A stretch of 64,000 nucleotides of DNA from Acidobacteriota bacterium (GTDB lineage Bacteria > Acidobacteriota > Terriglobia > Terriglobales > SCQP01): contig JAKASR010000001.1 of NCBI GenBank assembly GCA_021818955.1, positions 248,001 through 312,000 of the forward strand. Direction: 5' to 3'. Numbering within the stretch: the first letter of the stretch is position 1; each line of letters opens with the position of its first letter. The notes below the pieces were generated by a model. It was not told the DNA's origin, made no database searches, and was given only the letters and a program-made list of their open reading frames with translations. This document shows positions 16,875 to 29,841 of this stretch, piece by piece. The position numbers and the translations under genes were made by a program.

Positions 16875-17633
16875 CTATGAAATGGCCGTTTTATTTTCTA
16901 TTTCCGCCGCCAGTTCCGCCAGCGCCCGGTCGGGGTCTGGCGCCGCCGTCAGCGCCCGTCCGACCACCAGATAATCCGCTCCCGCGCGCAGCGCCTCTGC
17001 CGGCGTGGCAATCCGCGCCTGATCGTTTTTAGCCGTTCCGGCCGGACGCACCCCGGGCGTGACGATCACAAAATCGGGGCCGCACTCTTGCCGCACCCGC
17101 GCCGCTTCCTGCGCCGAGGCCACGACTCCGGCCAGTCCGGCCTCGCGGCACAGCCGCGCCCAGCGTACCACCCGTTCCGGCACCGGGCCGGGCAGGTCGA
17201 GCCGGGCAAGCGCGGCGTCATCCAGGCTGGTCAGCACCGTGACGCCTAGCAGCCGGGGCCGGACGCCGCCGGCTTCCGCCGCCGCTTCCGCCGCCGCCCG
17301 CAGCATGCGCTCGCCTCCGGCCGCATGCACCGTTAGCCACTCCACTCCCAGCCGCGCCGCCGCCCGCACCGCTCCAGCGACGGTTTGCGGGATGTCGTGC
17401 AGTTTGAGATCGAGAAATACGCTCCGTTCCTGGGCGTTGAGTGCTTGGATAATCGCCGGACCGCCGGAGGTGAACAGCTCCAAGCCCACCTTCACCCGCC
17501 GCGGCGCCCGCGGATGCTCCGCCAGCCAGGCCAGCGCCCGCGCCGGCGTGGCAAAATCCAATGCCAGAAAAACGCGCTCCAAGCCGGCGCCGCGCGCGCT
17601 GCCTGCGGCAGGGGAGATCGGATTATCTTTCAT
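16875..17633 (-). CDS. pyrF: orotidine 5'-phosphate decarboxylase
   Basis: A 252-residue TIM-barrel enzyme converting OMP to UMP, the last step of de novo pyrimidine synthesis. The catalytic D-x-K-x2-D is intact in FLDLKLHDIP (Asp75, Lys77, Asp80). VTPGVRP (about 190-196) and YLVVGRALTAAPDP (about 220-233) form the phosphate-binding end. AAGGCG precedes the ATG. It is a single gene between selB and a kinase cluster; no other pyr gene is near. Confidence 0.95.
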   Translation of the reverse strand: MKDNPISPAAGSARGAGLERVFLALDFATPARALAWLAEHPRAPRRVKVGLELFTSGGPAIIQALNAQERSVFLDLKLHDIPQTVAGAVRAAARLGVEWLTVHAAGGERMLRAAAEAAAEAGGVRPRLLGVTVLTSLDDAALARLDLPGPVPERVVRWARLCREAGLAGVVASAQEAARVRQECGPDFVIVTPGVRPAGTAKNDQARIATPAEALRAGADYLVVGRALTAAPDPDRALAELAAEIENKTAIS

Positions 17634-17682
17634 TTCGCCTTGGCCGTCTTCATATCGCTTCGTCTGAATTTTAGCAATCCCC

Positions 17683-17712
17683 CAGCGTTAATGGCCGAGT
17701 CGGATAGACGTT
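17683..17712 (+). repeat. dispersed repeat, degenerate module A
   Basis: AGCGTTAATGGCCGAGTCGG then ATAGACGTTC: module A with a C-to-T change in the GTTAAC core. It lies upstream of pyrF in the divergent gap to the kinase gene. The rest of that 267-bp gap is relatively AT-rich and probably holds promoters. Confidence 0.55.
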
Positions 17713-17900
17713 CGGGTCCGCTGCGGTGGATTAGCGCCCATCAGAAGCTGCGTCGCAAGTGATCACTGTCATTTTTATGTCAATGTGACGCGATTCGATG
17801 CTGTCAATAATGTTAAAAATAAACAATTGCTTCCTCATTCGCGCTCTGCCAGGCCAAGACCTGAAGCAGTGGTCGCACGCGGTTTGCCCGCGGTAAGGCG

Positions 17901-19100
17901 GTGATGATGGGTGCGGGTGTGCCTGTTCGTGGATGCGAAGCCAGCCTGGCTTCATCGCTTCGCTTGCAAGTTCTGCAAGGCCTTCCTCCCGACTGTCCCG
18001 TTCTCTCGTCCGCCTGCGATATCGTCAACCAGCTTCCGGTCGCAACCCTGCTCTACGATCTCGGCAGCTTGCATGTGCTGGCGGTCAATCCCGCGCTTGA
18101 GCATCTTACCGGGTATTGCCGGCAGGAGTTGCTGGCGCTCGATCTGCCCGCGTTGATTGTGACGCCGCTTGAGCAGTTGCATGCTCGCCGCGATCGTCTC
18201 CAGTGCGATTTTTATTTGGATGCCGGTCCCTGCCAGTTGCGCGCCAAAAATGGCGAGTTGATCGATGTCGAACGCAGCTTGAGCCTGCTGCGGTTGGATC
18301 ACCGTCAGGTCGGCTGTAAGGTGATATTCGATATCCGCGAGCGGCTGCGCTTGGAAGCGGAGTATCGACAGGCGCAAAAAATGGAAGTCTTAGGCCAGTT
18401 GTCGAGCGGGGTGGCTCACGATTTCAACAATCTATTAACCATTATCCTTGGGCAAATAGATTTGATGTACGATGCTCCGGATTGTCCGGATAGCCTGCGA
18501 AGCCGGGCGGCGATGGTGCGTGATGCCGCCGGACGCGCGGCGGATCTCACCCGCCGGTTGCTGGCTTATAGCCGCCGCCAGCATGCCAGCCCGCTCGTGC
18601 AGGATCTCATCCCCCTGGTCGCCAATACCGCTAAGCTGGCGCAGCCACTGCTGGGATCCGCCATTCAGTTGCACTTGCAGCTTCCCCCCGCGCCTTGTTT
18701 GGCCCGGGTGGATGGTGGAGAGTTGGCGCAAGTTATCCTCAATCTGGTGATCAATGCCCGTGACGCCATGCCCCGAGGCGGCGTCATCGACTGTGCCGTC
18801 GAAGCGCGGTCTTTATTGCAGCCCGGCCCGGCGGTGGGCGGTATCGTGCCCGCGGGCGACTATATTCAGCTCACCGTCTCCGATACTGGCGCCGGGATCG
18901 CGCCCGAGATGCTGTCCCGCATCTTTGAGCCTTTCTTCAGCACTAAGGGCGACAAGGGCACCGGCTTAGGGCTCTCCACGGTCCAGGCAATCGTGCACCG
19001 TTGCGGCGGTTTCCTCCGCGTGCAAAGCCGGGTTGGGCAGGGAACGCGTTTCGAAATCCTGCTGCCGCATGTGTTAATGGCCGCATCGGGTGGCAGTTAA
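17901..19100 (+). CDS. PAS-domain sensor histidine kinase (first of a tandem pair)
   Basis: A 399-residue soluble kinase. A PAS domain covers about residues 45-145 (VNPALEHLTGYCRQELLALDL; DIRERLRLEAEYRQAQKMEVLG is the classic PAS-HK linker). The H box is VAHDFNNLLT (His173), then N box NLVINARDAMPRGG, G1 DTGAGI, F box IFEPFFSTK and G2 GTGLGLS. No membrane segment, so the signal is probably cytoplasmic. The start is GTG at 17901 or ATG at 17904. No response regulator follows. It is a close paralogue of the next gene, and its last codons fall in a degenerate copy of repeat A. Confidence 0.9.
   Translation: MMMGAGVPVRGCEASLASSLRLQVLQGLPPDCPVLSSACDIVNQLPVATLLYDLGSLHVLAVNPALEHLTGYCRQELLALDLPALIVTPLEQLHARRDRLQCDFYLDAGPCQLRAKNGELIDVERSLSLLRLDHRQVGCKVIFDIRERLRLEAEYRQAQKMEVLGQLSSGVAHDFNNLLTIILGQIDLMYDAPDCPDSLRSRAAMVRDAAGRAADLTRRLLAYSRRQHASPLVQDLIPLVANTAKLAQPLLGSAIQLHLQLPPAPCLARVDGGELAQVILNLVINARDAMPRGGVIDCAVEARSLLQPGPAVGGIVPAGDYIQLTVSDTGAGIAPEMLSRIFEPFFSTKGDKGTGLGLSTVQAIVHRCGGFLRVQSRVGQGTRFEILLPHVLMAASGGS
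19071..19098 (+). repeat. degenerate repeat A overlapping the kinase stop
   Basis: GTGTTAATGGCCGCATCGGG then TGGCAGTT matches module A at most positions. It encodes the last residues (VLMAASGGS) and abuts the TAA of the first PAS kinase. Confidence 0.5.
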
Positions 19101-19439
19101 TGCCTTGGGTAATTTAGAAGACATTGCCTGAGTACTGCTCGCGGGTCCGGCTTAAAGCGTTAACGTCGAGTCGCGCAGCTGTTTTAAAAGCGGCCGAACC
19201 GTTTTTTTCCATGACTTTGTAGTACCTTGTAGTACCTTGAGCTTTGCGCCTTTCGCGTTTTTCATCCAATTCCTGTGGTAAATCGCGCTTACCTGCGTCA
19301 AATACCCCAGGCCACGTACGCAAAGTTTGTAAAAAATTGATTGTTAGCAGGTCAACCGACTGAAAGCATAAGCCTGACATGTCGGCCTCGCGTTTGGCCA
19401 TTAACATGCCTCTGCTGTTAACGGTCCCCTCCTGGTTCC
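19101..19439. other. intergenic region with an A/B hybrid repeat and a 10-bp tandem repeat
   Basis: At 19153-19198 an A-type head (AAAGCGTTAACGTCGAGTCG) runs into a B-type tail (TTTTAAAAGCGGCCGAACC). At 19217-19236 TTGTAGTACC occurs twice in tandem, followed by a partial third copy. A 97-codon open frame on the minus strand (19114-19407) has no recognisable protein character and no ribosome binding site, so I do not call it. The promoter of the next kinase should lie near 19400. Confidence 0.5.
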
Positions 19440-20615
19440 ATGAGACAAAGCTTACCCCCCATCCTGAATTTGCTGCCCCGGCACGGAATGCCGGACGCTT
19501 GTCCCGTTCTAAATTCAGGCTGCGACATAATTAACCAGCTCACCGAACCGATGTTGATGACCGACAGCGTTAGCTTGCGCATTCTGACCGCCAACCCCGC
19601 CTTGCAAATGCTCACCGGCTACTCCTTGCGCGAGCTGCGGATGCTGACCTATACGCAACTGGTGATGTTGCCGCCGGAAGAAATTTTTAAAAACCGCGAT
19701 CAATTGCTGGGCCAGAGCGTGATGGAAGCCGGGCCGGCTAAGATCCGCGCCAAGGATGGGACGGCGATTGATATGGAGCGCAGTCTCAGCCTGGTTAAGT
19801 TTGACGGACAGTCCGCCATCTGCGTTGTCATTCGCGACATCCGCCAGCGCTTGCGCCTGGAAGAAGAATGCCTGCAGGCGCAAAAAATGGAAGCTTTGGG
19901 CCGGCTCGCCGGCGGCGTCGCGCATGACTGCAATAACCTGCTGACTATTATTCAGGGTCAATTGGAGCTGGTGTTTCAGGATCCCTTGCTGGCGCCATCC
20001 TGCATCTCTCGCTTGCACATGATTCGCGAAGCGGCTCAGCAGTCGGCGAAGCTCACCCATCAGTTGCTCACTTTGGGGCGCAAGCGGGAACCCATTCTTC
20101 AAGTGCAGGATTTGCGCGCCATTGTCCGCGATTTTACCCTCATGGCTCAAACCATTGCCGGACAGCTCGTGGACTTTCAAGTGGAGCTTGATCCCCGCCC
20201 CTGCCTGGCGCGCGTGGAAGCTTTCGAAATTGGGCAGGTGATCATGAATCTGGTCGCCAATGCGCGCGATGCCATGCCGCGGGGCGGCGGGCTCAAGCTG
20301 GCCGTCGCCCATTGCGAACTCTCCGCCCCCTTGGAGGCCTTCAGCCTGCGCCTGCCGCCCGGCGCTTATTGTGTGCTCTCGGCGCGCGACACCGGCGTCG
20401 GCATTGCGGCGGAAATCCAATCGCATATTTTCGATCCTTATTTCACCACCAAAGGCGAGCACGGCACCGGGCTCGGCCTTTCCATTGTCTATGCCATTGC
20501 CCGGCAAAGCGGCGGCGCGGTGCGGGTCGAAAGCCGCCCAGGCCGGGGGTCGGCGTTTGAAATCTATTTGCCCGCGGTGCCGCCCGAAAGCGTTAACGGC
20601 CAAGGCGGGCAATAG
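19440..20615 (+). CDS. PAS-domain sensor histidine kinase (second of a tandem pair)
   Basis: A 391-residue paralogue of the preceding kinase with matching layout: CPVLNSGCDIINQL (about 21-34), PAS (about 40-135), linker RQRLRLEEECLQAQKMEALG, H box VAHDCNNLLT (His162), N box NLVANARDAMPRGG, G1 DTGVGI, G2 GTGLGLS. The H box has Cys where the family normally has Phe, next to the phospho-acceptor His; catalytic boxes are otherwise intact. No response regulator is adjacent, so both probably phosphorylate distant partners. The final residues and TAG stop lie inside a copy of repeat A. Confidence 0.9.
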   Translation: MRQSLPPILNLLPRHGMPDACPVLNSGCDIINQLTEPMLMTDSVSLRILTANPALQMLTGYSLRELRMLTYTQLVMLPPEEIFKNRDQLLGQSVMEAGPAKIRAKDGTAIDMERSLSLVKFDGQSAICVVIRDIRQRLRLEEECLQAQKMEALGRLAGGVAHDCNNLLTIIQGQLELVFQDPLLAPSCISRLHMIREAAQQSAKLTHQLLTLGRKREPILQVQDLRAIVRDFTLMAQTIAGQLVDFQVELDPRPCLARVEAFEIGQVIMNLVANARDAMPRGGGLKLAVAHCELSAPLEAFSLRLPPGAYCVLSARDTGVGIAAEIQSHIFDPYFTTKGEHGTGLGLSIVYAIARQSGGAVRVESRPGRGSAFEIYLPAVPPESVNGQGGQ

Positions 20616-20625
20616 TTTTCGTCCC
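20587..20625 (+). repeat. dispersed repeat, module A, containing the kinase stop codon
   Basis: AAAGCGTTAACGGCCAAGGC then GGGCAATAGTTTTCGTCCC. The TAG at 20613-20615 that ends the second PAS kinase is part of the repeat (canonical copies read CAGCAG at this point). A following stretch to about 20670 (GGCATGCCCGCGGGCC) matches the sequence that follows module A at 34650 and 39240. Confidence 0.7.
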
Positions 20626-20703
20626 CGGCAATGGCGAAGCCATGGCCTGAAGGCATGCCCGCGGGCCCGGAGTCGTGATAGCCGGCGGCTAAAAGCGTTA
20701 TCT

Positions 20704-21153
20704 ATGTGGCGAGATCCCAGGTTAGCCGGCTTGTCTTCCGATCACCAGCCCAGCCTGGCTCTGGCCGTGCGCCTTCGGCGCGTCCCGCCCCATGCCCCCG
20801 TCGCGCTTTGGCGGGAGTTGGCGCAAGCGGCGCACGCCTTGTTTACCCGCGAAATCTTGCCCCACTTCGGCCTCGAGGAGTCGCGGCTTTTTCCCGCCCT
20901 GGAGCAAGCCGGAGGCGGCGAGCTGGTGCGCCGCGCCTTGGAGGAGCATGCCGCCCTCCGCGCCGGCTTCGAACGCTTCGCGGCCTTGGAAGCGAGCCGC
21001 GATCCCCAATTGGCCGCTGCGCTGCTTGCCTGGTCGGAGCGCCTGGCGGCGCATATCCGTTTTGAAGAACGCGAGCTGTTTGCATTTGCCCAACTGCATC
21101 TGCCCGCGGCCGCCTTGGCCGCCGTTGCCGCCGCCCGCCCCCATAAGCGTTAA
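20704..21153 (+). CDS. hemerythrin-like (HHE) protein
   Basis: A 149-residue four-helix protein of the HHE cation-binding family. Probable di-iron ligands: His in SSDHQPSL (helix 1), Glu/His region in FGLEESRLFPAL (helix 2), EEHAALRAGF (helix 3) and HIRFEERELFAF (helix 4). Such domains bind O2, NO or act in iron/redox sensing. Its place between sensor kinases suggests a redox or oxygen role, by context only. The ATG at 20704 is chosen for domain length; the frame is open upstream into the kinase gene. The TAA stop is supplied by repeat A (AAG CGT TAA). Confidence 0.8.
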   Translation: MWRDPRLAGLSSDHQPSLALAVRLRRVPPHAPVALWRELAQAAHALFTREILPHFGLEESRLFPALEQAGGGELVRRALEEHAALRAGFERFAALEASRDPQLAAALLAWSERLAAHIRFEERELFAFAQLHLPAAALAAVAAARPHKR

Positions 21154-21186
21154 CGCCCAAGTCGGACAGCAGTTTTTCGTCCCCGG
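21144..21186 (+). repeat. dispersed repeat, module A, containing the HHE gene stop
   Basis: AAGCGTTAACGCCCAAGTCG then GACAGCAGTTTTTCGTCCCC. The stop TAA at 21151-21153 is the TTAA of the GTTAAC core. Confidence 0.75.
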
Positions 21187-21198
21187 CCGGGAGGCGCT

Positions 21199-22782
21199 TC
21201 AGCTTTGCTCCGCTGCCAGGGGCAGCAGCGCGGTGATGCGCGTGCCGCTGTCGCCGCTGGCGATCTCCAGCCGTCCGCCGATCTGCCGTAGCCGCTCGCG
21301 CATGCCGGCGATTCCGATGCCTTTCAAGCCCGTCGTGCCCTCGCGGCTGCGCTGGCTCTCCCCCGCCATGCCGTGGCCGCGGTCGCCGACCGTGAGCAGC
21401 AGCTCGCGCTTGCCGGCGATGAGCTGGATCTCGGCCGCTTTGCTGCCCGCATGCCGCGCGATATTGGTCAGGCACTCCTGCACCACCCGGAACAGCGCCG
21501 TTTCCACTTCCTGCCCGTAGCGTGGCAGCTCTTCCGGCAAGTGCATCGCCACCCCGATGCCGGTTTGTTGCGTGAAGCGATTGACATACCAGCGCAGGCT
21601 GGGCAGCAGCCCGTTTTCATCCAACAGCCGCGGATGCAGCATGTAGGCGATGTTGCGGATGATATTCGCGGTGTCTTCCGCCAGCCGCAGGCTTTCATCC
21701 AGGCTGCGCATGGTGGCCGGGTCGGCTTCGCCGCGGTGGCGCAGGCTGTAAAGCTTGCTGATCAGCCCGGTCAGCGGCGGGCTGGTGGTGTCGTGCAGCT
21801 CGCGCGCGATTTTGCGCCGTTCCTCGTCTTGGGTCTGCAAGAGCCGCCCCAGCAAATCGCTCAGCGAGGCTTCCGCGATTTTCCGGTCGGTGATGTCGAG
21901 CAGCACCCCTTCCAGATAGGCCCCGCTCTCGTCCCGGATGATATGCCCCCGGTCCAGCACCCAGCGGATGCGCCCGTCGCGATGGCGGATGCGGTATTCC
22001 AGCGCGTAAGGGCCGGGCTGCCGCGCCTGCCGCAGCTCTTCGGCGGCCTTGGCCGCATCCTCCGGCTCCAGCAGTTCCAGCATGCCGCGCTGGCCTTGCA
22101 GGAACTCCGCTGGCGCGTGGCCGCATAAACTTTCAATCGAGTCGCTGACGAACAGTGTTTCCCCGCTCTCCGCCGTGCGCCGGTACACCGCGCCCGGAAG
22201 GTTGGCGATTAACGTGCGCAGCCGCGCCTCGTTCGCCCGCACTTCCGCGTTCTTCTGGTACAGTTCCAGGAAAATGCGCGCCTTCGCCTTCAGCACCTCG
22301 GGCATGAAGGGTTTGAAAATGTAATCGACCGCGCCCACCCCATAGCCGCGGGTGATTTCGCCGGCGCGGGCGTCCGCGGCGGTGATGAAGATGATCGGCG
22401 TATGGCGCGAGCGCTGCCGCTTGCGGATCAACTCCGCCGTCTCATAACCGTCCATGTCGGGCATGCGCACATCCAGCAGAATCACCGCAAAATCGCGGTC
22501 GAACAGCAGACGTAGGCATTCCTGCCCCGAGTGCGCCCGTACCAGCTCCTGGCCCAGGTCGCGTAATATCGCCTCCAGGGCGATCAGGTTGCCCTCGTTG
22601 TCGTCCACCAGCAGAATGCCGCCCTGGCCCCGCCCGGGGCTCCTGGCCTCCGCCCCGGCCGCCGCCGCCGCTGCTGGGGGCGCCCGTTTGATTTTCCCGT
22701 TCCGCGGCTCCCCCGCCTCCCGTTTTAGCGGGGCGCGCGGCATCTCGGGCTCCGCCGCCGCCTCTTGCGCTGTTTTTGCCAT
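21199..22782 (-). CDS. REC-PAS-histidine kinase (NarX/HisKA_3 type)
   Basis: A 527-residue protein. An Ala/Pro-rich lead (1-53) precedes a receiver domain (about 55-170: LLVDDNEGN, Asp104 in LLDVRMPDMDG, Lys157 in DYIFKPF), then a PAS domain (about 190-300) and a HisKA_3 kinase with phospho-acceptor His330 (RRKIARELHDTTSPPL). The ATPase motif GLKGIGIAGMRERL closes it. The ATG at 22782 lies 7 nt after AAGGAG; a GTG one codon earlier is too close. It follows the multi-HAMP kinase on the same strand after 128 bp and could receive phosphate from it. Expected output is a LuxR-type regulator, none of which is in the window. Confidence 0.9.
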   Translation of the reverse strand: MAKTAQEAAAEPEMPRAPLKREAGEPRNGKIKRAPPAAAAAAGAEARSPGRGQGGILLVDDNEGNLIALEAILRDLGQELVRAHSGQECLRLLFDRDFAVILLDVRMPDMDGYETAELIRKRQRSRHTPIIFITAADARAGEITRGYGVGAVDYIFKPFMPEVLKAKARIFLELYQKNAEVRANEARLRTLIANLPGAVYRRTAESGETLFVSDSIESLCGHAPAEFLQGQRGMLELLEPEDAAKAAEELRQARQPGPYALEYRIRHRDGRIRWVLDRGHIIRDESGAYLEGVLLDITDRKIAEASLSDLLGRLLQTQDEERRKIARELHDTTSPPLTGLISKLYSLRHRGEADPATMRSLDESLRLAEDTANIIRNIAYMLHPRLLDENGLLPSLRWYVNRFTQQTGIGVAMHLPEELPRYGQEVETALFRVVQECLTNIARHAGSKAAEIQLIAGKRELLLTVGDRGHGMAGESQRSREGTTGLKGIGIAGMRERLRQIGGRLEIASGDSGTRITALLPLAAEQS

Positions 22783-22825
22783 CACGCTGCTCCTTGCGCC
22801 TTCTCATCGCCCGGCGTCCTGTTCG

Positions 22826-22893
22826 CCCTGCGTCCGGTTGCGGCCGGATTCTGGCGAAAGCATGAACGCCTAAAACTCAAAAAGGCCGGGCCG
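22826..22893 (+). repeat. dispersed repeat, module B
   Basis: CCTGCGTCCGGTTGCGGCCG, then TTCTGGCGAAAGCATGAACG, then a diverged tail AAAAAGGCCGGGCCGCC. It lies between the two hybrid kinase genes, 17 bp past the multi-HAMP stop. Confidence 0.65.
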
Positions 22894-22910
22894 CCGGCGG
22901 CGGCCTCGGG

Positions 22911-28451
<5,541 letters not shown>

Positions 28452-28522
28452 GCGGCGGGCTCCTCTGTGCGTTCCGATCCGTGCGGCGGACTGACTGGCC
28501 TGGGTCCCTGGGCTTTCGCTAT

Positions 28523-28589
28523 GCGTCCGTTTTCTGCCGGACTTTGGCGAAAGCATTGGCGCCTGAAAGTAAAAGCGGCCGAGCCGCCG
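28523..28589 (+). repeat. dispersed repeat, module B
   Basis: GCGTCCGTTTTCTGCCGGAC, then TTTGGCGAAAGCATTGGCGC, then CTGAAAGTAAAAGCGGCC and GAGCCGCC. It lies upstream of the multi-HAMP kinase and overlaps the first codons of its longest open frame. Confidence 0.75.
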
Positions 28590-28789
28590 TATCGAGAGAC
28601 ATAGCGAGAGACATGTTTTAAAGGAGAGAAAAATTATCTAAATGGCTGATGCCTTTTCCCTCCGTTCCCGTGGCGCTGGGGGAACGCCGAGTGCCGTTCC
28701 TCTCCCCCTTCCGCATGGCGCGAGCGAAAGGGGTAATTCCGGAACTCAGTGTCCTCACGTTAAGTGCCGATGCACCTGTTTGCAATCGG

Positions 28790-28830
28790 GAATATCCCGG
28801 AATGCCCCTGAATGGGCATCCGGGATATTC
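28790..28830. terminator. long stem-loop downstream of the rlpA-like gene
   Basis: Arms GAATATCCCGGAATGCCC and GGGCATCCGGGATATTC pair over 17 bp with one bulge and a 6-nt loop. It lies 85 bp past the minus-strand rlpA-like stop. No U-run follows on either strand, so it may be a processing or anti-termination structure rather than a classical terminator. Confidence 0.45.
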
Positions 28831-28914
28831 ATTAAGGATATTTCCGAATGGAATTTGTGGATTTTTATAGCGAAATCCAGTGGGGTCTTATGTCCATTTA
28901 AAGTTGCATTCGGT

Positions 28915-29313
28915 TTATCTTCTTACCATCTGAATCTGCACGCGCGCCAGGCCCGCGCCCGCAAAACCTAGAGCCTTTGCCGCGGCGTAACTGACGTCCA
29001 GAATGCGGTGCGGATAAAACGGGCCGCGGTCGGTCACCCGTAAAAACAGGCAACGGCCATTTTCCAGGTTCGTGACCTTGATCTGCGATCCCAGCGGCAA
29101 GGTGCGATTCGCGCATGTCAGTTTATACATGTCATAGGGCGTGCCCATCGCCATTTCCTTGCCTTGAAATTCCCGCCCATACCAGGAAGCGATTCCTCGC
29201 GCCAGAACCGGGCTCAACTCCACCCGAAAATACGGGCTGAGCGCTGAATGTGCGCCGATCGTACCCGCCACCATGGTAAAAGCTATGGCTATCGCTTTGC
29301 AGGTGCGTTTCAT
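28915..29313 (-). CDS. rlpA: RlpA-like septal ring lytic transglycosylase (double-psi beta-barrel)
   Basis: A 132-residue secreted protein. The signal peptide spans about 1-25 (KAIAIAFTMVAGTIGAHSA). The double-psi beta-barrel follows: GIASWYGREFQGKEMAMG (family GxASWYG motif), LTCANRTLPLGSQIKVTNL and VTDRGPFYPHRILDVSYAAA. Catalytic-region residues such as DRGP are present. GGAGG lies 8 nt upstream of the ATG at 29313; the frame is open further upstream. No SPOR domain, so it is shorter than enterobacterial RlpA. Acts on denuded glycan strands of peptidoglycan by family. Confidence 0.85.
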   Translation of the reverse strand: MKRTCKAIAIAFTMVAGTIGAHSALSPYFRVELSPVLARGIASWYGREFQGKEMAMGTPYDMYKLTCANRTLPLGSQIKVTNLENGRCLFLRVTDRGPFYPHRILDVSYAAAKALGFAGAGLARVQIQMVRR

Positions 29314-29841
29314 GCTTGCCGCCTCCGTTTGAGTTTGGTTTTTAGCGGCCGGGTCGCCTGAATCTTCCACGCTGCTTGCCAAGGCGGCAAACGCCCAAAA
29401 AGTTGGTATGGGAAGGAATGGACCGGAAGCCCTGAAGCGGGCCCGGCAGCCAGTTGAGGTAAGAACAAGTATATACCATCGGACACTCACTTGTTGCTCA
29501 GAAGACTCTATTGGGCGCCTTTTTTATACGCCGGCTAATTGTATGTTATTGAAAATTAATCACTAATATTCGTTATCAGGAGGAACTGAATCGCTGTCGC
29601 TCCGCCCACATCCATGTTGGCTGTCGGAACGGCCTGCCGGATAAACTGGCCATGTGCGGCTGACCTTGAATTATAAGTGGGCAATTAATGCAAATATGGG
29701 GTGTTAAATTCAATGTTCCTGTAGCGGCAAAAAAGAAGGGCTGGGCAAGGCCAGCAGCGGGCGGAATCAGGCCGCGGGGTAAACGCGCGGCATTTTCGCG
29801 GCAATGACCAAAGCAAAGGCCGCGAGTCGATTGATTTGAAT
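29314..29841. other. 528-bp intergenic region between divergent genes
   Basis: AT-rich in its middle (about 29490-29700, for example TTTTTTATACG and TATGTTATTGAAAATTAATC), which probably holds promoters for both flanking genes. AGGAGGAAC occurs at 29579 without a usable start codon after it. No open frame with protein character and no dispersed repeat module is seen. Confidence 0.45.

Larger units (their letters stand above)
28452..28914. other. intergenic region with repeat B and a long hairpin
   Basis: This 463-bp gap holds repeat B at 28523-28589 and the hairpin at 28790-28830. A 109-codon plus-strand frame (28642-28971) has AAAGGAG 15 nt upstream of its ATG but overlaps the rlpA-like gene and has no protein-like composition; it is not called. 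The ribosome binding site of the multi-HAMP kinase lies at the left edge. Confidence 0.5.

Noticed and set aside
19114-19407. 97-codon minus-strand open frame between the two PAS kinases
   Set aside because: It runs through an A/B hybrid repeat and a tandem 10-mer and has no ribosome binding site.
28642-28971. 109-codon plus-strand open frame with AAAGGAG upstream
   Set aside because: It overlaps the rlpA-like gene, the spacing of the ribosome binding site is 15 nt, and the translated sequence has no protein-like pattern.
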